Below, one piece after another: positions 44,176 through 54,221 of a stretch of DNA of 64,000 nt. Under the pieces are notes generated by a model. It was given only the letters and a program-made list of their open reading frames with translations, was not told the DNA's origin and made no database searches. A program made the position numbers and the translations under genes. Source of the stretch: Streptomyces albidochromogenes (GTDB lineage Bacteria; Actinomycetota; Actinomycetes; Streptomycetales; Streptomycetaceae); contig NZ_VBVX01000001.1 in assembly GCF_005981925.1 (NCBI RefSeq), forward strand, positions 1 through 64,000. The letters run 5' to 3'. Position 1 is the first letter of the stretch. Every line of letters starts with the position of its first letter.

Positions 44176-45319
44176 TGGGCGCAGGAAGCGGCGGACGGCT
44201 TGTGGTGTGCGGCCTGGATAGCCCTGGGCCTGGATTTCCCGGAAGAGTGCGGAGGCGTTCGTGCAGCCCTGGTTCCAGCGGCTGACCAGGTAGGCCGCCA
44301 GGCATCCAGCCGGGTGGTGCGGATGGCGCGGTCGGCGAGGGCCTCGGGGTTCTCGCAGCGTGCATAGCGGCGGGCGGTGTGTCGGGCCAGGCCGAGCTCG
44401 CGTCCGATCGCGCTGATCGTCCATCCCCGAGCCAGCAGGTCCTGGACGGCCTGGTGGCGCTCTCGGGTGCGGGTGACCAGCCACTTTTCGGTGCCGGTGC
44501 CGGTGCCGGTGTCCGGGTTGAGGGCGGGGTCGGGCGCACTTTCCGGCATGGGCTCGGCGTGCTTCGCAGGCGATGGCGTCAAGCAGGACCGGTGGGCGAT
44601 CACGGTGCGTTGGACCGCGTGGGCCAGGTTGTCCCACAAGTGCCAGGCGTCGGCGACCTGTCGGGCCTGAGGTGCACCGACGCCGGCTGCCTCTGCGTAG
44701 GCGCCGGCTCGGTCCCGGCAGATCATCTCGATCCCGGGATGACCGGACAGCCAGGCGACCAGAGGTGCTTTCTCCCGGCCTGGGAGCAAATCCACGACGC
44801 GATGGGAGTCCAGGTCGACGAGCACGGTTCCGTAGCGTCGGCCCCGGCGGGTTGCGAAATCGTCGACACCGAGCACGCGTAACGCAGGTCGGGGCGGATC
44901 CGGCATCACGTTGAGCAAGGTGGTCCGGCTGACGGGGATGTGAAGGACGGCCGTGAGCCGAGCGCCTGCCCGCCCCGCCAGAGCGATCACCTGCACGATC
45001 TCGGCAAGGGCGCTGTGCGGCGACCGTATTTCATGGTCAGCTCCGGCACCTGCTCGGCGAAGGTCCGGCGAGGGCAGCAGGCAGTGTCACAGAACAAACG
45101 CCGGACCTACAGCTCGATGACGACCGGGCGGCCGCCGAGGGCGGCATCAGCCAGACGCCGCCGGTAGCGACTGTGTACTCGCCGAGCAGGTGTACCGCAG
45201 TCGGGACAGGGCACGGCCGTGCCGTCCCGGGTCCGCGCGACCACCAGTACCTTGTCCTCCGTCACCCGCACCCGCTCCACCACAACTGCAGCCAGGTGCG
45301 GGAGGAGCTTCTGCAACAT
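44176..45319 (-). pseudogene. ISL3-family transposase, broken
   Basis: N-terminal zinc finger: ARTRDGTAVPCPDCGTPARR and LGGRPVVIEL, then a TAG, then RRLFCDTACCPRRTFAEQVP. A frameshift near 45015 leads to the long core: LRVLGVDDFATRRGRRYGT (first Asp), ICRDRAGAYAEAA (second Asp), and VTRTRERHQAVQDLLARGW. The final part (AAYLVSRWNQGCTNASALF) is in another frame and ends at the permease junction. At least three lesions. Confidence 0.8.
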
Positions 45320-45414
45320 TCGCTCACACGATTGCAGCGTCCCGCTGCCTCGACCGGCGCGTCACCGGCGCAGGGCAGCACGGGCATAGCACTCCAGCCA
45401 GGTATGACGCTCCG

Positions 45415-45996
45415 TTACCGCGTCACGAAAATCTTGGCAGACCCCATCGAGAAGCCGGCTTCGTCCTCGAAGACGAGCCAGGCCCCGAGCGCCGCCGCGA
45501 TCGTTCCGCCTGTGGCCACACGTCCTTCACCCAGCCGGCCACGGCCGCCTCGTCCCGCTCGACGGCCCGACGAGCGGGCACCTGATGACTCCAGCCATGT
45601 CGTCGCAGCATCTGGGAGATGCCCGACAGTGTCATGGACTTGTGGAACCGCCGCCCGATCAGGGTCTTGATCCGGGCGAGTGTCCACCGCTGATCAGGCC
45701 ACCCGTGAGCGACCGGACCTTTGGCCAACTCCTCCTCGAAGACGGCGAACAGCGCATCGCTCAGCTTCGGCCGGGACACCGGGCCACGGGACCGAACCCC
45801 GTCTTGGCCCGACTCCTGCCAGGCCCGCCGCCACCGCTGGACCGACCGGACTCTGACCCGTAACTCCTTGGCGATCTCCGTACTGCCCCGCCCATCGGCG
45901 AACATCCCAACCGCTGCCATCCGGACCCGCTCACGGAATGCTTGCCTCTCCGCGGTCAGACCCCCACCCTGCGGATACCTCGTACCTCTGGCATAC
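45415..45996 (-). pseudogene. IS630-family transposase, N-terminal half
   Basis: RYPQGGGLTAERQAFRERVR, then STEIAKELRVRVRSVQRWRR (HTH) and GWPDQRWTLARIKTLIGRRF. A frameshift precedes LGAWLVFEDEAGFSM, which has the first catalytic Asp, and the sequence stops there. Confidence 0.75.
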
Positions 45997-46068
45997 CGCG
46001 ACGATCACCAACCGTCAGCCCCTACGACAAGACGACTTCAAGGTCAGTAACCATGCACGAGCTCGTTA

Positions 46069-47825
46069 AAGGGCTCGCAGAGAATCAACGTGTTGCTTCC
46101 CATGGGTGAACTCGTTCACGTGGTATGCGCATAGCTGACGAGACTCAAGATCAACTCGCCATCAAGTTCCGGGTGTTGTTCCCGCATCTGGACGAGCGGC
46201 AGCGCCGGCTGATGATGGGGGCCGAGGCGCGGATCCTGGGCCACGGCGGTATCCGGGCGGTCGTGCGGGCGGCCCAAGTCAGCGAGACGACGGTCCGGAA
46301 GGGGGTGGACGAGTTGGAGGCCGGCGAGGCGCCTTTGGGACGGGTGCGTAGGCCCGGTGGTGGTCGGGAAAGGGCCGTGGACCTTGATCCGGGTCTGCGG
46401 CCCGCCCTGCTGGCACTGGTGGAACCTGACGAGCGGGGCGATCCGATGTCGCCATTGCGTTGGACGGTGAAGTCGACCAGGAACCTCGCGGCCACGCTCA
46501 CCCATCAGGGGCACAGGGTGAGCGCGGACACGGTCGGAGACCTGCTGCGTGAGGAGGGCTTCAGTCTGCAGGCCGGCGCCAAGACGCTCGAGGGCAAGCA
46601 GCATCCGGACCGTGACGTCCAGTTCCGCTACATCAACGAGCGGGCCAGGGAGCACATGGGTACTGGTCAGCCGGTGATCAGTGTGGATACGAAGAAGAAG
46701 GAACTCGTCGGCGACTACAAGAACGCCGGGCGTCAGTGGCGGCCCGAGGGTGAGCCGGTACGGGTCAAGACGCACGACTTCCTGGACCGGCAGGGACCGG
46801 GCAAGGCCATCCCGTACGGGATCTATGACATCGCCGCGAACACCGGATGGGTCAGCGTCGGCATTGACCACGACACCGCCGCGTTCGCCGTTGCCTCCAT
46901 CCGACGCTGGTGGCAGGCCCGTGGCAGACACGACTACCGCAGGCCACCCGTCTGCTGATCACCGCAGACGCAGGCGGCTCCAACGGCTACCGCACCCGCG
47001 CTTGGAAGACTGAACTCGCGACCCTGGCCGCCGAGACGGGCTTGGACATCATGGTCTGCCATATGCCGCCGGGCACCTCGAAGTGGAACAAGATCGAGCA
47101 CCGGCTGTTCTCCCACATCTCCATGAACTGGCGAGGCCGCCCGCTGACCAGCCACGACGTCATCGTGAACAGCATCGCGGCGACCACCACCCACACCGGG
47201 CTCAAAGTCCACGCCGAACTCGACCCGGGCATCTACGACACTGGCATCAAGGTCACCGACAGCGACATCGACGCCCTGCCCATGCACCGGCACCGCTTCC
47301 ACGGCGACTCGAACTACACCCTCCACTCTCAACCTCGCGACACCACCAGCGCAGCCAAGAACCCACGGTCAGCCGGCGGCCCATCCCCGCAGCCCTGCAC
47401 TGGATGTCTGCGCAACCCGGAGCTGACCGGCATGCCGGAACCGGAGCTGGACGAACTCGTCGACCAACTGGCCTATAAACTAGACGGGTTACGTGAGCAG
47501 GGACGACTCCAGCAGCGAGGCGGGGAGCGTATCCGTGCTCGCGGCGCAGGGGCCAAGGACAAGCTGACCACCGCCGACAGAGTCCTGGCCACCGTCCTCT
47601 ACCTGCGCAAACTCGGCACCCGAGACCTGCTCGCCCAGCTTTTCGGAGTCAACGGCAGCACCCTCACCAGGGCCGTTCGCCAAATCCAGCCTCTCCTGGC
47701 CGAGCACGGCTACACCATTCCACCCTCGACAGCCCGGTTCCGCACGCCTGCTGACGTCACCGCGTTCCTCGCGAACAGCAGCCCCGCCGAGATCAAATCA
47801 GCATGTTGATTCTCTGCGAGCCCTT
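46069..47825. mobile_element. ISAzo13-type element
   Basis: The ends are inverted repeats beginning AAGGGCTCGCAGAGAATC (left 46069, right ending 47825), with one internal difference (AACGTG against AACATG). About 1.76 kb. The flanks (GTTA, AGAG) are not obviously duplicated. Confidence 0.75.
46125..47809 (+). pseudogene. ISAzo13-family transposase with fused C-terminal domain, frameshifted
   Basis: Frame 1: MRIADETQDQLAIKFRVLFP, an HTH (VRAAQVSETTVRKGVDELEA), and DDE strand ISVDTKKKELVGDYKNAG. A one-base deletion near 46938 ends it early (HDYRRPPVC). The next frame continues TRLLITADAGGSNGYRTRAW, MPPGTSKWNKIEHRLFSHIS with the catalytic residues, and then, after a linker, a second domain: TTADRVLATVLYLRKLGTRD, FGVNGSTLTRAVRQIQPLLA, an HTH resembling the DNA-binding part of IS5-type transposases. 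Only the single deletion prevents a full product of about 560 residues. Confidence 0.8.
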
Positions 47826-47874
47826 AGAGGGCCGGTAACCCGGGAGGCAAGATGCATCTCCTTCTCGCTGCCGC

Positions 47875-48300
47875 TCATCGCGAGACCGTGCCGTCAGAGC
47901 AGGCAGGCGTGATGCGTCGGTAGGCGGCTCGGGCCATGGTGAGACGGTCAATCGCAGTGCCACCGGCGACCCCGAGCAGCAAGCAGACGAGTCTGGTGAG
48001 ATCGTGGCCGCCTGCCCAGGACAGTTCGCCCATGGGTGGTGCACCGAAGCCGTTCAGGAACAACCAGCAGATGATCGCGGTGCCAGGCCCGGCGGCAAAG
48101 CGAGCGCGCACACCCAACAGGGCGGCCAGGGCCGTCATCACCACAAGGTCGATCAACGGGTCGCTGTGCCCGTCAGCCAGATTGAGGACGCCGACCACGA
48201 GGGGCGCGGTGACGAACGCGGCCATCCAGCTGACAGGGCTGGGCACCGATGTGGGTACCGGGTTGATGCCGGTGCTCAGCGTCCGCCACTCAACAAGCAT
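47875..48300 (-). CDS. small integral membrane protein (DUF4118/HPP-like)
   Basis: A 141-residue protein with three or four transmembrane helices (WMAAFVTAPLVVGVLNLA; LIDLVVMTALAALLGVRARF; TAIICWLFLNGFGAPPMGEL; LTRLVCLLLGVAGGTAIDRL). The arrangement resembles the DUF4118 membrane module of sensor proteins without any signalling domain. Function unknown; a USP-rich genomic setting is typical. Confidence 0.65.
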   Translation of the reverse strand: MLVEWRTLSTGINPVPTSVPSPVSWMAAFVTAPLVVGVLNLADGHSDPLIDLVVMTALAALLGVRARFAAGPGTAIICWLFLNGFGAPPMGELSWAGGHDLTRLVCLLLGVAGGTAIDRLTMARAAYRRITPACSDGTVSR

Positions 48301-48553
48301 CTTCCGATTCCTCCCGCGCTCGCCCGCTCCACGGGACGGCGGCCATGCGCAATCCCAACTACCAGCCCCTCAGGGCAGGCCAGGCACGTCGTCGGTACAC
48401 CAGCTGGCTGGACACACGCAGCCCCACTCATCACGAGCCGTATCGTCTCCGGTTTTGCCCAGCCGCGCCATCGGGCCGGTCGTCGGTGTCCCAGAACAAG
48501 CCAGAACGGGCTGGGCTGCCCCGGCAGTGCTGCTACCCAAAGAGGTGACGGCG

Positions 48554-49771
48554 TCAGCGGGCTGTGTGGGCGACGTCGGTTCGTTCCGCTTCGGGGGCCG
48601 CGACCGGTGTCTTATCGGCGGTGCGGCGGGTGAGGCGGCGAGCGAGAGGTTCGGTCCAGCGGGCGGCGAGCGGGCCGATAATGACGAGAATCAGGACATA
48701 GGCGGTGGCCAGGGGGCCAATACGGGGCTCGACTCCGACGGCCAGACCGGCGATGACGATGGAGAACTCGCCGCGGGCGACGAGGGTTCCTCCTGCCCGC
48801 CAGCGGCCGGCGGTTTTGATGCCGGCGCGCCGTGCCGCGTACCAACCGGTGGCGATCTTCGTCAGGGCGGTGACGACGGCGAGGATCAGTGCGGGGACAA
48901 GGACGGGGGGGATGTCGGCGGGGTCTGTGGAAAGGCCGAAGAAGACGAAGAACACGGCGGCGAACAGATCTCGCAGCGGGGTCAGGAGGCTGCTCGCTCC
49001 CTCAGCGACCTCTCCTGACAGAGCGATGCCGACGAGGAAGGCACCAACGGCCGCAGAGACCTGGAGTTCTTGGGCGATGCCGGCGACGAGGAGCGTGAGG
49101 CCGAGGACGACCAGGAGGAGCATTTCGGCGTTGTCGGACGAGACGGCCTTGCTGATCAGGCGGCCGTGGCGCAAGGCGAGGTAGAGGACGGCGCCGACCG
49201 TGCCCAGGGAGATCAGCAGCGTGATCGTGCCGCCCGCCAGGCTCACTCCGGCGAGCAGGGCGGTGAGGATCGGCAGGTAGACGGCCATGGCCAGGTCCTC
49301 GATCACCAGGACGCCGAGGATCACCGGAGTCTCGCGGTTTCCGAGGCGTCCGAGGTCTCCCATGACCTTGGCGATGACGCCGGAGGAGGAGATCCAGGTG
49401 ACACCGGCCAGAGCGACTGCGGCGACCGGCCCCCAGCCGAGGATCAGTGCGGCGGCGGCACCCGGTACAGCGTTGAGAACAAAGTCGACTGCGCCGGAGG
49501 GGTATTGGGTCTTGAGATTGGTGACGAGTTCGGAGGCGCTGTACTCGAGGCCAAGCAGCAACAGCAGGAGGATGACGCCAATCTCGGCGCCGGTGGCTAT
49601 GAACTCCTCGCTGGCCTGGAGCGGAAGGATGCCGCCGTGCCCGAAGGCGAGCCCGGCGAGCAGGTACAGGGGTATGGGGGAGAAGCCCACTCGTCCGGCA
49701 AGGCGTCCCAGCAGGCCCAGGGCGAGAATGATCGACCCGAGTTCGATAAGCATGGCTGTCGTGTTGTGCAC
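48554..49771 (-). CDS. CPA2-family cation:proton antiporter
   Basis: A 405-residue protein with about twelve transmembrane helices and the CPA2 fold: GLAFGHGGILPLQASEEFIA, LLLLLLGLEYSASELV, ITWISSSGVIAKVMGDLG-like core segment and LVARGEFSIVIAGLAVGVEP. It would exchange K+ or Na+ for H+. The gene for the regulatory subunit ends 6 bases ahead of its ATG, so the two form an operon, as in KhtTU-type systems. Confidence 0.9.
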   Translation of the reverse strand: MHNTTAMLIELGSIILALGLLGRLAGRVGFSPIPLYLLAGLAFGHGGILPLQASEEFIATGAEIGVILLLLLLGLEYSASELVTNLKTQYPSGAVDFVLNAVPGAAAALILGWGPVAAVALAGVTWISSSGVIAKVMGDLGRLGNRETPVILGVLVIEDLAMAVYLPILTALLAGVSLAGGTITLLISLGTVGAVLYLALRHGRLISKAVSSDNAEMLLLVVLGLTLLVAGIAQELQVSAAVGAFLVGIALSGEVAEGASSLLTPLRDLFAAVFFVFFGLSTDPADIPPVLVPALILAVVTALTKIATGWYAARRAGIKTAGRWRAGGTLVARGEFSIVIAGLAVGVEPRIGPLATAYVLILVIIGPLAARWTEPLARRLTRRTADKTPVAAPEAERTDVAHTAR

Positions 49772-49777
49772 GGGCGT

Positions 49778-50263
49778 CTATCCTCCGGTGATCAGTTCGG
49801 CGACGGCGTCGACGCCTTCTCGGGTACCGACGACGACGAGGGTGTCGCCGATGGCGAAGCGGAAGTCAGGGGTGGGTGACGGGACGGCGGCGGTACGGCG
49901 CAGGACGGCGACGATCGAGGCGCCGGTACGGGTGCGGGCCTGGGTCGCGCCGAGGGTGCGGCCGGCGTACGGCGAGCGTTTGGTGACCGGAATGTGCTCG
50001 GTGACCAGGTCGATCTCGATGTGCTGGTGGAGATGTGCGACCGGGTCGGGGGTCAGCAGCTTCGCCAGAGCGGTCGACTCATGTGGCTCGAGCGCGGCTG
50101 AGTCGCGGCAGTTGTCGTCGTCCTCGGGGTCGTGGAAGGCGAGGATGCGCCGTCCGTCCTGGTGTACGACGACAGATACGTGCCGACCGGCGTCGGTCTC
50201 CAGGTCGTAGCGGGTGCCGACCCCGGGCAGGGAAGTTATACGGGCGTGAGCCGTGGGCTCCAT
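49778..50263 (-). CDS. antiporter regulatory subunit (TrkA-C/KhtT-like)
   Basis: A 161-residue protein: N-terminal domain with PGVGTRYDLETDAGRHVSVV and FHDPEDDDNC, and a C-terminal RCK_C domain (GASIVAVLRRTAAVPSPTPD, FAIGDTLVVVGTREGVDAVA). It gates the antiporter encoded next, probably in response to a nucleotide. ATG 50263 begins MEPTAHARITSLP. The frame extends upstream without similarity. Confidence 0.85.
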   Translation of the reverse strand: MEPTAHARITSLPGVGTRYDLETDAGRHVSVVVHQDGRRILAFHDPEDDDNCRDSAALEPHESTALAKLLTPDPVAHLHQHIEIDLVTEHIPVTKRSPYAGRTLGATQARTRTGASIVAVLRRTAAVPSPTPDFRFAIGDTLVVVGTREGVDAVAELITGG

Positions 50264-51150
50264 GATGTTCTCCAAAGAACGCAGGTACAGACGTGCGGGT
50301 TTCCAGCGACGGCCGGTCAAATGCACGGTCCGGGCATACGGGAGTGCCCCGTTCGACAGGGGGATTCTGCAACACTCGCCGCTCTCGGCCGGAGTCCTGT
50401 CCGACATCAAGACGGCCCCAGCGGGCTTGCACGTCAACGGCCAGTCAGAGGGGGACGGCCCGCAGGCGAACCGATTTCGCCTGAGGCGCTAGCGGCGGAA
50501 GCCGGTGCCGCCGGTATCAGGCACGCTGTCGCGAGCGGCGTTCTCGACGCGCACAGACCGGGAGGTGCGCGACGCGGGCGGGCTGCACGCCGCCTCGATG
50601 CGGGGCAGAGAGAGGGCGCGGCTGTATCGAGTCAAGTCACGTCCCCCCATCACTCCGGCGTCCACGACCGCCGATCCGCATCAAAAGCACCCACTCGCTC
50701 AATGGAGCGTAATGGTTTAGTAAAGGATTGTAGCGCAGGAGAAAAGGAGAGAACCTCACCCAACTGTCTCTTAACCGCCAGAATGGGCACCCAGCTGTTC
50801 GCCGCGATCCTCCGCATCGGCCTCGCCGGCGTCTGAGCGCTACATCGGGCGTCAACGCCGCCGGTGTAGCGACGGACAATCGGCTCCAAGTAGTTCGCGT
50901 GCGGCCCGATCAGGCCCGCCAGCTCGTCCGGTGAGCGGACCAGCGCAACCTCGTCGAGTTCGGGTTCACGGCCCTGTGAGTGCTCCGCACTTGCCGGAGC
51001 GGCGAAGCCGTTGCGTAATGCCGGCTCCGGCAGGGCGGCGGGCGAGGTAGGTCAGGCCGACGCTGTTGTTCTCCCCGCGGGTAACGGCCCACAGAGTCAA
51101 CACCTCGGGGGCTGCGTGGGCAGTCGGCTCCGATGATTGCCTCTCGTTCC
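50264..51150. other. long stretch without a recognisable gene
   Basis: About 890 bases. It includes the promoter side of the antiporter operon and a noticeably AT-richer patch around 50706-50760. Short frames on both strands have no family match. Probably decayed sequence. Confidence 0.4.
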
Positions 51151-51169
51151 GTGCCCGTGCCGAGGTCCG

Positions 51170-51425
51170 AGAGGAGGACCAGCGGGGGCGGCGATTGCGG
51201 GCGGGATCAAGATCGACAAAGAGGTTCCCGGGCACCTTCAGGTCCGCTTGATCTGCGACAACTACGGCACCCACAAGACACCGGCCATCAAGACGTGGCT
51301 GGCTAGACACCCACGGTTCCACCTGCACTTCACACCCACCGGCTCCTCCTGGATCAACCAGGTGGAGCGATGGTTCGGCTTCCTCGCAGACCAGAAGATC
51401 CGCCGCGGCGCCCACAAGAGCGTGC
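51170..51425 (+). pseudogene. IS630-family transposase, C-terminal fragment
   Basis: KIDKEVPGHLQVRLICDNYG, then HFTPTGSSWINQVERWFGFL with the final catalytic Glu, and LADQKIRRGAHKSV. The element is cut at both ends and abuts an IS5 fragment at about 51425. Confidence 0.8.
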
Positions 51426-51795
51426 GCTGGCAATCGTGTGGTCGCGGGTGGGCACCAGGGTGCCGTCCACGATGAGCACGGCGTCTCTGGCGAAGCGGCG
51501 CCGAGGTTGCAGTGCCAGGAGCGGACCGAGGTGGTCGATGATGCGGTCGGCAGCGGATTTGGATATGCCGAACAGCGGGGCGAGCTGGCGCATTGTCAAG
51601 TTCGTGCGCCAGTACGCCGTGACCAGCAGGACCCGGTCCTCGAACGACAGGCTCCACGGTCGCCCTCTGCGGACCGTGTCCGCGCCTTCACGCCGCAGTG
51701 CGGTCAGCAGCTTGCCGAAGCAGCGCGGACTCAGCCCAGTGAACGGAGCTATCCAGACGGCTCTGACGCCGTGATCACACCAGCCACACCAAGAT
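51425..51795 (-). pseudogene. IS5-family transposase, N-terminal fragment
   Basis: FTGLSPRCFGKLLTALRREG, RVLLVTAYWRTNLTMRQLAP (HTH), FGISKSAADRIIDHLGPLLA and VLIVDGTLVPTRDHTIA with the first catalytic Asp. The rest is missing at the junction with the IS630 fragment. Confidence 0.75.
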
Positions 51796-51876
51796 CGTCT
51801 CCTGTGGCGGAGCAGCTCTGACGACGTCCCGCGGAATCCGATGGCGCGACGCAGCTTCGCCGTCAAGAATCGGCGG

Positions 51877-52416
51877 ATGCATGAAATAGAGCTGTCCGAC
51901 GGGGTCATCACGCTGTCGCCGTTGCGCCTGGACGATGTGGAGGCACATCTCACGGGGGAAGACGAGCTGCTGGTTCGCTGGCTCAACGGAGGTCCCGGCA
52001 CGCGCGAGGGCGTGGAAGCGTACTTCCGGCACTGCCGGGAACAGTGGGACACTGCCGGGCCGCTCCGCGCCTTCGGCATCCGGGCAGGCACCGACAAGGT
52101 GCTCGCGGGGACGACCGACCTGCGGTTCACAGGAGAGAGCTTGGCTCCCGGCCAGGTGAACGTCGCCTACGGCCTCTATCCCTCCTGGAGAGGCCGTGGC
52201 CTGGCCACCCGCGCGGTCCTCCTGGCATCCCGGTACGCGGCCGCTGAGGGCGCGCAGGAGGCGGTCATCCAGGTCGATCCCGAGAATCCCGCATCCGCCG
52301 AAGTCGCGCGACGCGCAGGATTCACTCCCCGCAAGCAACCGCACAGCAACGACGCCACACGATTCGACTGGTACATTCGGGACCTGCGCAAGGACCATCC
52401 TGGCTGCCTCTGTTGA
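51877..52416 (+). CDS. GNAT-family N-acetyltransferase
   Basis: A 179-residue RimJ/RimL-like acetyltransferase: MHEIELSDGVITLSPLRLDD, VAYGLYPSWRGRGLATRAVL (acetyl-CoA pyrophosphate loop RGRGLA) and VDPENPASAEVARRAGF. Substrate unknown. ATG 51877 fits the family; an in-frame ATG at 51841 would add 12 residues. Confidence 0.85.
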   Translation: MHEIELSDGVITLSPLRLDDVEAHLTGEDELLVRWLNGGPGTREGVEAYFRHCREQWDTAGPLRAFGIRAGTDKVLAGTTDLRFTGESLAPGQVNVAYGLYPSWRGRGLATRAVLLASRYAAAEGAQEAVIQVDPENPASAEVARRAGFTPRKQPHSNDATRFDWYIRDLRKDHPGCLC

Positions 52417-52437
52417 GCAAGTGGCGCTGCGGCGGGT

Positions 52438-52959
52438 TCAGAGGTTCCTTCGCATGAGAACGCACATCGTCTCGTGGCGACGGATCGACCCGTCGGGCCC
52501 TTCTTCGTCCCAGACGTCCGGCTCACGGCCGTATGCGACGTAGCCCAGGCGCTCATACAGGGCGCGCGCCCGCCGATTGTCCTCCTCTACAGCGAGTGCG
52601 ACCCTGCGCAGCCCGCGGTCCCGGATCCGTTGTTCGGCTGCTCGGACGAGCAGCGTTCCCAAGCCGCAGGACTGCAGCGCCGGCAGCACGGCGAGCTGCC
52701 ACAGGATCCCGGCTCCCTCGGAGACTTGGTAATCGATGCCGCCAATCGCCACCGGCAGATCCGCAGGAGTGCATACAGCCAGATAGTCCACCTCACCCGC
52801 CGCAGCGCGCGCCAGTTCTCGTTCCACGTGGCGCAGGTGGGTGTCCGAGCCCGCCCAAGTGCACGCCGGCAGATCCTGGGGCAGTAGATCACGCACGCTC
52901 ACAGGCAAGGTGACGGCGGCCTCAGTGGAGTCGTCTTCAGTCTGCACGCACGGAAGCAT
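52438..52959 (-). CDS. GNAT-family N-acetyltransferase
   Basis: About 173 residues: SVRDLLPQDLPACTWAGSDT, LWQLAVLPALQSCGLGTLLV (acetyl-CoA loop QSCGLGT) and ALAVEEDNRRARALYERLGY then VAYGREPD. The start is uncertain: ATG 52959 or a GTG near 52902 just before VRDLL. It converges on the other GNAT gene. Substrate unknown. Confidence 0.8.
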   Translation of the reverse strand: MLPCVQTEDDSTEAAVTLPVSVRDLLPQDLPACTWAGSDTHLRHVERELARAAAGEVDYLAVCTPADLPVAIGGIDYQVSEGAGILWQLAVLPALQSCGLGTLLVRAAEQRIRDRGLRRVALAVEEDNRRARALYERLGYVAYGREPDVWDEEGPDGSIRRHETMCVLMRRNL

Positions 52960-53084
52960 GCGATGGCAGCGACGGCACGACAACGGATTTCTTCGGCTGG
53001 TTCCGGTAGGTCGAAGGCAGCGACCGTGCCCCGATGCCGTGTGCTGACGCTTCTCGTGAGCACAGCCAGAGGACCAGCAGTTAC

Positions 53085-53262
53085 GGGACACCCTTTAGGT
53101 GCTGGTCGATCAGTGCGGCGACGTGTCCGCACGGTGCCTAACCGCCGTCACACAAGGCGAGGACGGAGCGGATCCGCGAGGGTGAGCCCGGCGCTCTGGG
53201 CGTCGCGGATGAAAGCGAGCCCACCTGCGGTTTCGGTGGGGTAGTCGCGGTAGCCGTAGCAC
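53085..53262 (-). pseudogene. MerR-family regulator fragment
   Basis: YGYRDYPTETAGGLAFIRDA, then QSAGLTLAD, a small frameshift, IRSVLALCDGG, a TAG, and APCGHVAALIDQHL. This is the middle of a metal-type MerR (the cysteine before the loop and the CGHV cysteine are the usual metal ligands). The HTH start and the C-terminus are gone. Confidence 0.65.
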
Positions 53263-53312
53263 TATTGCTCAGCCGGTTGTGCTGTCGAGGCTCGCTATCG
53301 GTTACATGCCGT

Positions 53313-54221
53313 CTACGTTGCCCGCGCTTCGTTGTGCTGAGCCGGCACTACGACGACAGGACACTCGGCCGTATGCAGGACTTCTGCGCTGACCGACCCC
53401 AGGAGCAGCCGGCGCAGCCCCGTCCGGCCGCGTGACCCGACAACGAGCAGGGCAGCATTCCGTGCCGCTTCGACCAGGAGTGTCGCCGGCCGAGTGCGCT
53501 CCACCCTGAGGTCGACCGGCACGCGGGGGTACCGGCCGCGCCGTAGTTCGATCTCCTTCTCGAGGAAGTCCCACACTCCACCTTCCATGATCTCGAGATC
53601 CGGCGGCACCATACCGACCGGTCCTGTGGGAACCATTCCCAAGTGGTGAGCACCGTGGATGACCTCCAGCGGAGCGCCGCGCATGTCAGCTTCCTGGTAC
53701 CCCAGCTCCAACGCGGTCAGCGAGGCATCGTCTGCTTTCACGCCCACTACTACGCGGTTGTCCGGCGCCCCGTCGGCACTGCCAGGGCGTACTACGACCA
53801 CCGGGCACTCGGCGTGCGTCGCTACCTGCCAGCTGACCGAACCAAGAGGCAGCCGGGGGAACCCGCCACTGCCTCGGTGACCGATAACCACCAGCTCAGC
53901 ATCCTGGGAGCATTCGATCAATGCACCTGCCGCAGGCCCCAGGGCGACCTTCCCGGCCACAGCGGCTCGGGGGCACTCCGAGCGCGCGAGTTGCTCGTGG
54001 CGCTCCAGCAGCTCTGCCGCGGCTTTAGCGGCGGCACCTCCTTCCGCCGCGTCCCCGTGAGCGCCGCCTGGAAGGGGCCGTGGGATGGCGTGTACCAGGC
54101 GAATCGGACTTCCGCGAAGTGCTGCTTCCCGGGCCGCGAAACGTACGAGACGGTCCTGATCCGGCCCTGCGTCGAGGCCCACCACGATGGGCCGTTCGTC
54201 AGTAGGCACCGCACTGCTCAT
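53313..54221 (-). CDS. universal stress protein, two UspA domains
   Basis: A 302-residue protein starting MSSAVPTDERPIVVGLDAGP at ATG 54221 (GGGAG upstream). Domain 1 ends with GHRGSGGFPRLPLGSVSWQV then CPVVVVRPG; domain 2 runs from NRVVVGVKADDASLTALELG to GSRGRTGLRRLLLGSVSAEV then CPVVVVPAQ. Both domains keep the full ATP-binding loop. It lies outside the core cluster, and no DosR-type box was seen upstream. Confidence 0.85.
   Translation of the reverse strand: MSSAVPTDERPIVVGLDAGPDQDRLVRFAAREAALRGSPIRLVHAIPRPLPGGAHGDAAEGGAAAKAAAELLERHEQLARSECPRAAVAGKVALGPAAGALIECSQDAELVVIGHRGSGGFPRLPLGSVSWQVATHAECPVVVVRPGSADGAPDNRVVVGVKADDASLTALELGYQEADMRGAPLEVIHGAHHLGMVPTGPVGMVPPDLEIMEGGVWDFLEKEIELRRGRYPRVPVDLRVERTRPATLLVEAARNAALLVVGSRGRTGLRRLLLGSVSAEVLHTAECPVVVVPAQHNEARAT

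Noticed and set aside
50650-50889. Minus-strand frame ending AFDADRRSWTPE
   Set aside because: No known family and an AT-richer patch inside it; kept as part of the gene-free stretch.
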